Part shown: piece after piece, positions 43,516 to 51,880 of the stretch | Layout of the letters: every line of letters begins with the position of its first letter | How positions within the stretch are numbered: position 1 is the first letter of the stretch | Origin: Gp7-AA10 sp035636095 | Lineage (GTDB): Bacteria > Acidobacteriota > Thermoanaerobaculia > Gp7-AA8 | Direction of reading: 5' to 3' | DNA: 64,000 nucleotides | Assembly: GCA_035636095.1 (NCBI GenBank) | Contig: DASPZU010000105.1 | Location: 1 to 64,000, forward strand | The notes under the pieces: generated by a model | The model's input: only the letters and a program-made list of their open reading frames with translations | Databases searched by the model: none | What the model was told of the DNA's origin: nothing | Translations under genes and position numbers: made by a program

Positions 43516-44773
43516 GAGCATCGGAAAGGTTGTTGAGCCATCGCCGCCGCTCTTCGGCTCCGTCGGGCACGACCAGCGCGCGCTGCGTCCGCGGGCGAAT
43601 CGGATAACCGCCCACCTGATCCTGACTGTCGATGATGCGGCCGGTACCGTCGATGACGGAGCGGACGATGCGCGTGTCGATCGGATCGCGATGCGCCGGT
43701 CGCGAGCCTGCAGAGCGCAGCACGCGCAAGATCGTCGCTGCCGCCGACCCCTCACCCGGTCCCGCTCCGCGGGACCACCCTCTCCCCGCTGCGCGGGGCG
43801 AGGGCCCTCGAGATCCTTCTCCCCGCCAGGCGGGGAGAAGGTGCCCGGAGGGCGGATGAGGGGTGGTGTCTCCGACGACAACGTTGTCGCGCAGAGTGAC
43901 TCGAGCGCCAGGATCGACGTTCTTCACCAGCGCGCGATCGCGCGTGTCAGGGCCGGGAATGGCGACATTGCCGATCAGTGTCGCCTCCGCCGGCTGCAAG
44001 ATGCGGCGATTCCCGCGACGGCCGACGCCGACGCAAGCCGAGCCCCAGTTGTACATGACGTTGCCGATGACTTGCGCCGTCGAGCCGCCTTTCAATCGAG
44101 GATTGCGCTCATTGTTATGAGCGAAAAGGCAACCTTCGATGACGACGCCCCGAACACCGTCGTGGATGAGCGTGCCCATCGAGTGCGCGCCTTTCGGATG
44201 ATTCGCGTGCATCAGACCTTCGGCAATCAGACAACTTCGCAGCGTGACGTCGTGTGAAGTCGCCTCGGGATCGCGCGATGAATCGACATCCGCCGGTCCG
44301 GAGACCGACAGATTCTCGTCCACTGCCCACGTCGCGGAGCAATGGTCAAAGAGAACATCGTGTGCGCGGCGAGCTCCCAAAGAGTCATCCGCGCCGCCGG
44401 CGTCGCCGAGGCGCACGGAGATGTGCGCGACCACCACATCGTAAGTCTCGATTGTCAGCCCGCCGCGTATGATCGTGATCCCGGGATCGGGCGCCGTTTG
44501 CCCGGCGATGGTGAGATGCGGGTTTCGAACGAGCAGAGAATCGCCGCCAAGGTCGATCACGCCCCCGACTTCGAAGACCACCAGCCGCGGCCGGTCGTCT
44601 TCCAGTGCCCTGCGCAACGAGCCAGGGCCGTCAGCGTCGAGCGTGGTCACACGCAACACGACCCCGTCAATGCCACCACTCAACGGCAGTGGTCTTACCA
44701 ATATCGTCTCGGAGCTAGATGCAGACATTCCAAGAATGGTCAGTATGGCAGCAGCGATGCGCATAGTGGTCAT
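43481..44773 (-). CDS. Secreted pectate lyase-like parallel beta-helix protein (PL1-type)
   Basis: 430 residues with a signal peptide (MRIAAAILTILGMSASSS). The right-handed beta-helix shows GGVIDLGGDSLLVRNPHLTIAGQTAPDPGITIIRGG, VVAHISVRLGD, DHCSATWAVDENLSV and HDVTLRSCLIAEGL, with PKGAHSMGTLIHDG, as in the family of pectate-lyase-like proteins close to PL1. After about residue 300 a palindromic repeat adds about 40 Gly/Arg/Pro-rich residues within the C-terminal part. The end overlaps the convergent three-module gene by 35 bases. The start is ATG 44773 or 44764; operator-like sequence lies across it. Substrate: probably polygalacturonate. Confidence 0.85.
   Translation of the reverse strand: MTTMRIAAAILTILGMSASSSETILVRPLPLSGGIDGVVLRVTTLDADGPGSLRRALEDDRPRLVVFEVGGVIDLGGDSLLVRNPHLTIAGQTAPDPGITIIRGGLTIETYDVVVAHISVRLGDAGGADDSLGARRAHDVLFDHCSATWAVDENLSVSGPADVDSSRDPEATSHDVTLRSCLIAEGLMHANHPKGAHSMGTLIHDGVRGVVIEGCLFAHNNERNPRLKGGSTAQVIGNVMYNWGSACVGVGRRGNRRILQPAEATLIGNVAIPGPDTRDRALVKNVDPGARVTLRDNVVVGDTTPHPPSGHLLPAWRGEGSRGPSPRAAGRGWSRGAGPGEGSAAATILRVLRSAGSRPAHRDPIDTRIVRSVIDGTGRIIDSQDQVGGYPIRPRTQRALVVPDGAEERRRWLNNLSDALNVAPSPDWQR
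43744..43863. repeat. Type A and type B palindromic repeats inside the pectate lyase gene
   Basis: CCCCTCACCCGG, a CCGCGG hairpin and CCACCCTCTCCCC, followed by CTTCTCCCCGCC...GGCGGGGAGAAGG and GGATGAGGGG. Two elements sit side by side and keep the reading frame open. Confidence 0.85.
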
Positions 44774-44810
44774 ACAAGATCTTGACTATGAGATCTCAGT
44801 GGTCATATAA
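44767..44810. promoter_or_regulatory. GntR operator-like sites between pectate lyase and TonB receptor genes
   Basis: TGGTCATACAA at 44767-44777 fits the FadR-family pattern TNGTNNNACNA exactly; TGGTCATATAA at 44800-44810 has one mismatch. They are 33 bases apart, on one face of the helix, between divergent genes of the same pathway. Confidence 0.55.
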
Positions 44811-44825
44811 CACACTTCGACGCTT

Positions 44826-44879
44826 TCCCCTCACCCTGCACCCTCTCCCCGCGAGCGGGGAGAGGGCTGGGTGAGGGGC
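44826..44879. repeat. Type A palindromic repeat upstream of the TonB receptor
   Basis: CCCCTCACCCTGC, then ACCCTCTCCCCGC...GCGGGGAGAGGG, then GGGTGAGGGGC, ending just before the receptor's ribosome-binding site. It would fold in the 5' leader of that mRNA. Confidence 0.85.
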
Positions 44880-44892
44880 CGGAGGAGTTGTG

Positions 44893-47800
44893 ATGAAACT
44901 TCGACTCGGTTTGCTGTGCGCGATTATCCTCGTCCTCGCGACGATCGCCGCCGACGCTCAGGACTTTCGCGGCGGCGTCAGCGGAACAATCAAAGACGCC
45001 TCCGGAGCGGTTCTGCCAGGCGTGACCGTCACGGCCACGAACGTCGGAACGAACGTTCCCGCGACCGCGATCACCGATGCCAAAGGCTTCTACCAGATCC
45101 GCTATCTGAACTCCGGCACTTACTCGGTGGAGGCGAAGCTGGAAGGATTCAAGCCGGTCATCCGAAAGGACGTCACCGTCCGGATCGGGGACGTCATTCC
45201 AATCGATTTCCGGCTCGAGCTCGGCGCAATGGCGGAAGTCATTTCCATTACGGCGAGGGCGCCGGTCCTCGACACCACCTCCGGAGTGACCGGTCAGGTG
45301 ATCGACAGCAATCAGATTCAAAGGATGCCGCTGGGCGACGGCACTGCCTATATGCTGACGCGTCTCGCTCCCGGTCTGGTCGACTCCTCGGATCTTCACT
45401 TCTCGCGTCCGATGGACAACGGAAACCTCGCCGGCATCGTCACAAACGGCGCGCAGGGAGGCAACGAGTTCACGCTCGACGGGGCGCCTAACAGAGTCTC
45501 GCCAAACAACACCAACCCCGGCAACAACTTCGGGGTGGTCGGCTTTTCACCGCCGTCGGATGCCATCGCCGAGTACAAGGTGCAGACCAATGCCTTCGAC
45601 GCGCAATCGGGACATACCGCGGGAGCAACCGTCAACCTCGCCCTCCGCAGTGGAACCAATTCCATCAAAGGAAGTGCAGCCTACTTCAACCGCAGCGACC
45701 AGCGCGCCGCGACGCCGCTGCTGACCCGGCGCGCCGGCGCCGACAAACCATCGCGTAAGTACGACCGCATGCTCGGTTCGCTGTCCGGACCGATCCTCCG
45801 CGATCGCACGTTCTTCATGCTGGCCTTCGAGCATCTTCGCGACGTCCAGCCGGAACCGGCGTCGTACTCTGTTCCAACCGACAAGATGCGCGCCGGCGAC
45901 CTGTCAGAGTTTTCGACCCTGATCTACGATCCGCTGACCGCGACCGGCAGCACCAACACGCGGAAGGCGTTCACCGGGAACATCATTCAGCCGGGACGGA
46001 TCAATGTCGTAGCGCGCAACTTCCTGGCGCTTTATCCCGAACCGAACCGGCCCGGATTCTCAGGCAACTACTTCACGAATCAGTTGCGGCCCTACGACTA
46101 CAACGGCTTCGTGACCCGCCTCGATCACAATCTCAATGACTCGAACAAGCTTTTCCTGAGCGGTTACTGGAACAAACGCCGCGAAGATCGCTACAACTGG
46201 GCCCTCGGCGCTTCCAACGCCACCGGAAAGGGAACGATCAACAACTTCCTGGTCACCAGCGGCTTCGACAACCGCAGCAACACCGGCGCAACCGTGGGTT
46301 ACACGTCGGTGATGGGAAATTCGCTCGTGCTGGACGTACGCGGCGCCTGGTCGCGATTCGGCGAATGGCGCAATGTTGCCGACACCTTCGACCCGGCATC
46401 GCTGGGGTTCTCCTCGACCGCCGCGCAGTTGATGAAGGACTATCAATACCTGCCCTTCGTCACCTTCGGCGGCTTCAGCACCACCAATGCCAATTCGACC
46501 ATCGCGTCGATCGGTTCGATGCGCTCGGATTGGGGAACCGGTTTCAAGCGGCCCTTCACGAACATTTCATTCATCCCGACCGCCGACTACCTGTGGGGCG
46601 AGCACTCTCTGCGTTCAGGATACGAGTTGCGGAACCAGCGCTGGAACATCACCGTTCCGGCCTACGGTGCCGGCCGATATTTCTTCAACGGCGCCTACAC
46701 GCGGGTCAACAACTCGGCGCCGCTCAACGATCCGGCGCAGGAATGGGCGCAGTTCCTTCTCGGTCTGCCGACAGTGCAGACCGGGACCGTCGCTTCTGCG
46801 GGCAGCAATTCCAGTCAATTCGAAATCTCGGCCCAGGGCGACTGGCGGCAGGTGTCGCACGCGCTGTTCGTGCAGGATGACTGGCACTTCAATCAGAACC
46901 TGACCTTGAACCTCGGCGTTCGCATGGAGCTGATGCAGGCGATGTCGGAAGCGAAGGATCGCGCGCTGGGCGGTTTCGACTCCACTCTCAGCAGCCCGAT
47001 CGAGTCCGCTGCCATCGCCAACTACGCCAAGAATCCGATTGCGGAGATTCCCGTCGGCCAATTCGCGGTGAAAGGCGGCCTGCAGTTCGCGCACGGCGGC
47101 ATCTACAACAATCTGTCGAAGATCATGCCGCGCGCGGCATTCTCCTATCTCATCGGAGAGAAGACCGTCATTCGCGGGGGCGCCGGGCTTTTCAGCTACG
47201 ACTACTATTTCGACGCCGGCAATCAGACCGGATTCTCACAGCCCACGCCCATCATCACCACCGACAACAACGGCGCGACGTTTCTCACTGATATGAGCAA
47301 TCCGATTCCGAACGGCACCCTGATCCAGCCGCCCGGCTCTTCTCTCGGCGCCGCCGCCGGACTCGGTCTTACGCTCGGCACGATCATTCCGCCACATCGG
47401 GAGACGCCGTACTACACGCGATGGCAGCTCGGCGCGCAGCGCGACATCGGCGCCGGTTGGAAAGTCGAAGGTTTTTATCTCGACTCGCATGGACAGCATC
47501 TGCCGGTGTCACGCGAGCTCAACACTCTTCCGATGCAGTACCTGTCGACATCGCGAATTCGCGACACCGCCAACGAGGCATTCCTGAGTCAGAGTGTCCC
47601 GAATCCGTTCCAGGGTCTGTTGCCCGGCACCACGCTCAACGGCGCGACCATCACGCGCGCGCAACTCCTGCGGCCATATCCGCAGTTCCTGGCCGGCGCC
47701 AACAACGGAGCGGTCTCCAATACCGGCACCATCAGCGTCGGAACTGAAGAGTACCGCGGCTCCGATCACTACCAGGCCGGAACGATTCTCATCGAGAAGC

Positions 47801-48501
47801 GCTTCACCGGTCACAATTCTCTCGTGGCCAGCTACACGCGCTCGCACGAAACCGACCGGCTCAACTTCCTCAATGCGGGCGATGGCATCCTCGAGAACCG
47901 GATCTCGCCCAACGATCGCCCCGACCGCGCGACCCTCGGCGCGATCGTCGATCTCCCCTTCGGCCGCGGGCAGAAGTGGGGTTCCGGATGGAACGCTGTC
48001 ACGGACGCGGTCCTCGGCGGCTGGTCTGTCAGCGGGGCTTATCAATATCAGAGCGGCTTTCCGCTGCAATGGAACACCAACATCTATTACGACCCGGCGC
48101 GCGATCCGCGCGATCTGCACTCGAACATCGGCGGAACGTGCTCCGGTGGGGGCAAAGCAGGCCTCGACTGCCCGGGATGGGATACGTCGGGCTTCTTCGT
48201 TGCCGGTGGCACCGGACGGACGGACACGCGAATTCAGCTCGCGAACAATGTCCGCTACTTCCCGTCCACCCTCCCCCATGTCCGGACGGCGAATCTCAAT
48301 CTCTTCGACTTCGGTCTCTACAAGACTTTCCCGATCGCGCGCGGAACGAACCTGCAGATCCGGATCGAGGCCATCAACGCAATCAATTACACGGTGCTCT
48401 GGAATCCGGATCAGAACCCGCGCAACTCGACTTTTGGGATCGTCAATCAGGACCGCAACAACCCACGCGACATTCAGCTGGGTGCTCGGGTAACCTTCTG
48501 A
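44893..48501 (+). CDS. TonB-dependent outer-membrane receptor with carboxypeptidase-regulatory-like domain
   Basis: 1202 residues. Signal peptide (LGLLCAIILVLATIAADAQ), a carboxypeptidase-regulatory-like Ig domain (GGVSGTIKDASGAVLPGVTVTATN...YSVEAKLEGFK), then a plug (TSGVTGQVIDSNQIQRMPLGDG, GNEFTLDG) and a long beta-barrel ending in ...ARVTF, an aromatic C-terminus typical of outer-membrane proteins. GGAGGAG stands five bases before the ATG; GTG at 44890 is also possible. The type is abundant in Acidobacteriota. Next to DUF4861, GH28 and uronate genes, it probably takes up pectin oligomers, though no ligand is visible in sequence. Confidence 0.92.
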   Translation: MKLRLGLLCAIILVLATIAADAQDFRGGVSGTIKDASGAVLPGVTVTATNVGTNVPATAITDAKGFYQIRYLNSGTYSVEAKLEGFKPVIRKDVTVRIGDVIPIDFRLELGAMAEVISITARAPVLDTTSGVTGQVIDSNQIQRMPLGDGTAYMLTRLAPGLVDSSDLHFSRPMDNGNLAGIVTNGAQGGNEFTLDGAPNRVSPNNTNPGNNFGVVGFSPPSDAIAEYKVQTNAFDAQSGHTAGATVNLALRSGTNSIKGSAAYFNRSDQRAATPLLTRRAGADKPSRKYDRMLGSLSGPILRDRTFFMLAFEHLRDVQPEPASYSVPTDKMRAGDLSEFSTLIYDPLTATGSTNTRKAFTGNIIQPGRINVVARNFLALYPEPNRPGFSGNYFTNQLRPYDYNGFVTRLDHNLNDSNKLFLSGYWNKRREDRYNWALGASNATGKGTINNFLVTSGFDNRSNTGATVGYTSVMGNSLVLDVRGAWSRFGEWRNVADTFDPASLGFSSTAAQLMKDYQYLPFVTFGGFSTTNANSTIASIGSMRSDWGTGFKRPFTNISFIPTADYLWGEHSLRSGYELRNQRWNITVPAYGAGRYFFNGAYTRVNNSAPLNDPAQEWAQFLLGLPTVQTGTVASAGSNSSQFEISAQGDWRQVSHALFVQDDWHFNQNLTLNLGVRMELMQAMSEAKDRALGGFDSTLSSPIESAAIANYAKNPIAEIPVGQFAVKGGLQFAHGGIYNNLSKIMPRAAFSYLIGEKTVIRGGAGLFSYDYYFDAGNQTGFSQPTPIITTDNNGATFLTDMSNPIPNGTLIQPPGSSLGAAAGLGLTLGTIIPPHRETPYYTRWQLGAQRDIGAGWKVEGFYLDSHGQHLPVSRELNTLPMQYLSTSRIRDTANEAFLSQSVPNPFQGLLPGTTLNGATITRAQLLRPYPQFLAGANNGAVSNTGTISVGTEEYRGSDHYQAGTILIEKRFTGHNSLVASYTRSHETDRLNFLNAGDGILENRISPNDRPDRATLGAIVDLPFGRGQKWGSGWNAVTDAVLGGWSVSGAYQYQSGFPLQWNTNIYYDPARDPRDLHSNIGGTCSGGGKAGLDCPGWDTSGFFVAGGTGRTDTRIQLANNVRYFPSTLPHVRTANLNLFDFGLYKTFPIARGTNLQIRIEAINAINYTVLWNPDQNPRNSTFGIVNQDRNNPRDIQLGARVTF

Positions 48502-48502
48502 G

Positions 48503-49558
48503 GTGCTGATTACAGCCTGGATCCTTGTGGCACAGACACTCCTGTCTGTGCCTGCGCAGGTCATTGTCCGCAACGACCTGCCCTTCGCACGCGCCTCGGA
48601 GACCGTCGAAGTTCCGGCCTCAAAGTTGAGCGGCGACCTCTCGCGCATCCACGTCTTCGAATCGGGAAAAGAGATCCTCGCTCAAGCATTGGCGGATCGA
48701 CTCATTTTCCAAACTGACATGCCGGCAAACGGTCAACGTTCATTCGAGCTGCGGCCGGGCGAACCGCACAAGTACAGGAAAGAGGATTTTCGGGTGTACG
48801 GCAGATTCGTGCGCGAGCGATTCGACGATTTCGCGTGGGAGAACGATCGCGTCGCACACCGGATGTACGGCGAGGCCTTGGAGACGTGGCAGAGGGAGCC
48901 GCTCACCTCCAGCGCCGTCGACGTGTGGTTGAAAAGAACGCGAAGGCTGGTCATCAATGACTGGTACATGGTCGACGACTACCATCACGATCATGGCGAA
49001 GGGGGCGACTTTTACTCGGCCGGGAAGAGCATGGGCTGCGGCGGGGTCGGGTTGTGGCGCGACGGCCATCTGGTGGTCTCGAAAAACTTTCGCAACTCGC
49101 GCGTGCTCGCGGCCGGCCCGATCCGGCTGGTCTTCGAGCTCGAGTATCCCGGCTTCGAAACCAAACGCGTGACGCTCGACGCCGGGCAGAATTTCAACCG
49201 ATTCGAGAGTCGCTTTTCCGATGCCACCGCGACCTATGCTGCCGGCATCAAGAAATTCGCGAATACCGAACTGCGCGTCGAGCGCGCGGCAGGCTGGATG
49301 CGCGCGTGGGGACCGGTCGTAGGCGGTTCCGGTCACTTCACATGCACGCTGGTGTTGGATCCGGCGGCCGTCGAGAATTGGGCGATTGAAGCCGATGGCA
49401 ACCATGTGATGATCGCGCGCCAGCCGGCGATTTATTACGTCGGCACGGCATGGGATCAGGCCGGCGACTTCGCGACCGTCGCCGATTGGGACAGATACGT
49501 CGAGCAGTGGACGCAGCGGATCAAATCGCCGCTGCGAGTCGAAATCGTCACACCATGA
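48503..49558 (+). CDS. DUF4861-family secreted protein
   Basis: 351 residues with a hydrophobic start (LITAWILVAQTLLSVPAQ). Family-type segments: WENDRVAHRMYGEALE, VDVWLKRTRRLVINDWY, YHHDHGEGGDFYSAGKSMGCGGVGLW. DUF4861 proteins are found beside pectin or ulvan lyases and hydrolases; the activity is not settled for most members. The GTG start is one base after the receptor stop, and its end overlaps the GH28 start (ATGA). Confidence 0.85.
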   Translation: MLITAWILVAQTLLSVPAQVIVRNDLPFARASETVEVPASKLSGDLSRIHVFESGKEILAQALADRLIFQTDMPANGQRSFELRPGEPHKYRKEDFRVYGRFVRERFDDFAWENDRVAHRMYGEALETWQREPLTSSAVDVWLKRTRRLVINDWYMVDDYHHDHGEGGDFYSAGKSMGCGGVGLWRDGHLVVSKNFRNSRVLAAGPIRLVFELEYPGFETKRVTLDAGQNFNRFESRFSDATATYAAGIKKFANTELRVERAAGWMRAWGPVVGGSGHFTCTLVLDPAAVENWAIEADGNHVMIARQPAIYYVGTAWDQAGDFATVADWDRYVEQWTQRIKSPLRVEIVTP

Positions 49559-50982
49559 TCCGTCGATGGCTGATTCTTGCGCTGCTCAGTGTGGCGGAGG
49601 GCATCCCCTCACCTGGCGCTTCGCGCCACCCTCTCCCGGTGGGAGAGGGCGCTCGCGCGTCCGCAGAACCCTCTCCCTTTGGGAGAGGGTGGCGCGAAGC
49701 GCCGGGTGAGGGGCCGTGGGCCTCTGTCCCCGAAATCCTCGCTCGCATCGTCCCCCCGCGCTTCCCGGCTCGCGACTTTCTCATCACGAAATACTCCACG
49801 ATCGACAAGGCGATCGAGGCCTGCGCGCGCGCGGGCGGCGGGCGGGTTGTCGTTCCGAAGGGCGATTACCTTACCGGACCGATTCGGTTGCGCAGTCATG
49901 TCGAATTGCATCTCGATGCCGGCGCAACGCTTCGCTTCACTCAGGATCCCGCTCGCTATCCGCTGGTGCTGACGCGCTGGGAAGGCGTCGAGCTGATGAA
50001 CTATTCGCCTCTGATCTACGCCCTCGATTGCGAGGATGTCGCGATCACCGGCGAAGGCACGCTGGACGGGCAAGCCGATGCGCAGCACTGGTGGAATTGG
50101 AAGCCGGTCGGCAAAGATCATCCGCCGCAGCCGCAGCTCCCCGACCGCACGCTCCTCTTCAAGCAGGCCGAGGAAGGCGTGCCGGTTGCAGAGCGAGTGT
50201 ATGGTCCGGGGCACTTCTTGCGGCCGACGTTCATCGAGCCGTATCGCTGCAAAAACGTTCTTATCGAAGGTGTCACGATCCGCAATGCACCTTTCTGGGT
50301 GATGCATCCGACTCTCTGCACGAACGTCACGATCCGTGGTGTGACGGTGGTCGGACATGGCCCGAATACCGACGGCTGCAATCCGGAATCGAGCCGCGAT
50401 GTGCTGATCGAAGATTGCGTGTTCGAAACCGGCGACGATTGCATCGCGCTGAAATCGGGCCGCAACGCCGATGGCCGCCGCATCAATGTTCCGGTCGAGA
50501 ACGTGATCATTCGGCGATGTCTGATGAAAGCCGGGCACGGCGGCATCACCATCGGCAGCGAGATCACCGGTGGCGCGCGAAATATTTATGCCGAGGCGTG
50601 CAAACTCGACAGCGCGGAGCTGGAACGCGGACTGCGATTGAAAACGAATACCATGCGCGGCGGCATCATCGAGAATATATTCGTGCGCGACATTGAAATC
50701 GGCAGCCTGCTACTGGCGCCCATCGAGATCGATTTGCGTTACGAATCAGAATCCGGAACCAACATTCCCGCGGTCCGCAACGTAGTGGTGGAGCGGATGC
50801 GGTCCGCGCACAGCCGTTATGGACTGTACATCCGCGGTCTGGAGCAGTCGCCGGTGCGCGCGGTGATCCTTCGCGACTGCGCATTTCGTGGCGTCGCGGA
50901 CGGCCACGTCATCGAAGGCGCTGTCGACTTGACGCTCGGCGTCATCGTCGAAATGGCACCGAAAAAAGAGGAACGTAAATGA
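49555..50982 (+). CDS. Secreted GH28 polygalacturonase-family hydrolase
   Basis: 475 residues from the ATG overlapping the previous stop. After a short hydrophobic start (MIRRWLILALLSVAEG), two palindromic repeat copies encode about 37 residues before the mature region. The GH28 beta-helix is clear: NTDGCNPESSRDVLIEDC (NTD), GDDCIALKSG (DD), AGHGGITIGSE (GHG) and LRLKTN (RxK), the four catalytic motifs. Upstream GRVVVPKGDYLTGPIRLRSHVELHLDAGATL is typical of the bacterial branch. It would hydrolyse galacturonan or rhamnogalacturonan and is co-translated with DUF4861 and the isomerase. Confidence 0.94.
   Translation: MIRRWLILALLSVAEGIPSPGASRHPLPVGEGARASAEPSPFGRGWREAPGEGPWASVPEILARIVPPRFPARDFLITKYSTIDKAIEACARAGGGRVVVPKGDYLTGPIRLRSHVELHLDAGATLRFTQDPARYPLVLTRWEGVELMNYSPLIYALDCEDVAITGEGTLDGQADAQHWWNWKPVGKDHPPQPQLPDRTLLFKQAEEGVPVAERVYGPGHFLRPTFIEPYRCKNVLIEGVTIRNAPFWVMHPTLCTNVTIRGVTVVGHGPNTDGCNPESSRDVLIEDCVFETGDDCIALKSGRNADGRRINVPVENVIIRRCLMKAGHGGITIGSEITGGARNIYAEACKLDSAELERGLRLKTNTMRGGIIENIFVRDIEIGSLLLAPIEIDLRYESESGTNIPAVRNVVVERMRSAHSRYGLYIRGLEQSPVRAVILRDCAFRGVADGHVIEGAVDLTLGVIVEMAPKKEERK
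49605..49713. repeat. Two adjacent type A repeats inside the GH28 gene
   Basis: CCCCTCACCTGGCGCTTCGCGCCACCCTCTCCC...GGGAGAGGG, then CCCTCTCCC...GGGAGAGGGTGGCGCGAAGCGCC and GGGTGAGGGG. The pair form a large inverted arrangement yet read in frame, directly behind the signal peptide. Confidence 0.9.
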
Positions 50983-51788
50983 GTGTTGATCTTGCGCCGA
51001 TTCAGGCGAAAACATGTGTTGTTCGCGATACGGACAAGCAGCGTGGCCGGCACATCTCCGTCAAGCCGGGGACGACCGCCGCGCGCCATCTGCATTACGG
51101 CCGGATCATCCTCGATGCCGCGGACGCGCCCATCTCTTTTTCCACCGGCGAACGCGAAACGGGATTCATCTGCCTGCGAGGAAAGGCGAAGATCAATGAG
51201 TATGAGCTCTCGCCGTACGACGCGCTCTACCTCCCTCGCGATTCCGAAGTGAAGGTATCCGGAAGCTGCGACGTGGCCGAGATCGCGGCGCCGGTCTCGC
51301 GTCGTTACCCGGCGCAACTGGTACGCTTCGCGGACGTGCAGAAGAACTCGTCACTCCACTTCCACACTGGAGGTCCATCCGCGGAGCGCGATGTGAACAT
51401 CGTCATCGGAAAAAATGTCGATGCCGGCCGCATTCTCGCAGGAGTGACATTCAGCCGTCCCGGCAACTGGACTTCGTGGCCTCCGCATGAACACGCGCGG
51501 CTGCTGGAGGAAGCCTATCTATATATTGATATGCCCGATCCGGGCTGGGGCGTGCAGTTCGTCTACAACGATCCGCGGAATCCCGAGCTGGTGGCGCTGG
51601 TGCGAGAAGGCGACGTGGTGCTCATGCCGCAGGGTTACCATCCCAACGTCTCCGCTCCCGGCGGCGCGATCAATTTCCTCTGGATGATGGCGGCCATTCG
51701 CGAAGGTGAGGACCGGCAGTTCGGCGTGGTCAATGTGCAGCCGGAGTACGCGCAAGGCGGATCGGGGTTGGAAGCGTCGCGTAAGTGA
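50979..51788 (+). CDS. KduI/IolB-family uronate isomerase
   Basis: 269 residues of bicupin in the KduI/IolB family. The C-terminal cupin has NWTSWPPHEHARLLEEAYLYID with candidate metal ligands, and VREGDVVLMPQGYHPNVSAPG, which resembles 5-deoxyglucuronate isomerase (IolB) more than enterobacterial KduI. In this locus, between GH28 and KDG kinase, the probable role is isomerising the unsaturated uronate 5-keto-4-deoxyuronate to 2,5-diketo-3-deoxygluconate. No inositol genes are nearby. The ATG overlaps the GH28 stop. Confidence 0.85.
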   Translation: MSVDLAPIQAKTCVVRDTDKQRGRHISVKPGTTAARHLHYGRIILDAADAPISFSTGERETGFICLRGKAKINEYELSPYDALYLPRDSEVKVSGSCDVAEIAAPVSRRYPAQLVRFADVQKNSSLHFHTGGPSAERDVNIVIGKNVDAGRILAGVTFSRPGNWTSWPPHEHARLLEEAYLYIDMPDPGWGVQFVYNDPRNPELVALVREGDVVLMPQGYHPNVSAPGGAINFLWMMAAIREGEDRQFGVVNVQPEYAQGGSGLEASRK

Positions 51789-51818
51789 AAGTGACGCGCT
51801 TCGGATCTCGCACGAGAC

Positions 51819-51871
51819 CCCTCGCCCCGCGCAGCGGGGAGAGGGTGGCGCGAAGCGCCGGGTGAGGGGCT
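51819..51871. repeat. Type A palindromic repeat before kdgK
   Basis: CCCCTCGCCCCGC...GCGGGGAGAGGGTGGCGCGAAGCGCCGGGTGAGGGG, filling most of the 92-bp gap. Its GTGAGGGG end lies about a dozen bases before the kdgK ATG and might act as a ribosome-binding site. Confidence 0.85.
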
Positions 51872-51880
51872 GCTGACACC

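Noticed and set aside
15358..51871. CRISPR array formed by the repeated hairpins
   Set aside because: The copies are dispersed over kilobases, vary in centre and length, and have no regular spacers.
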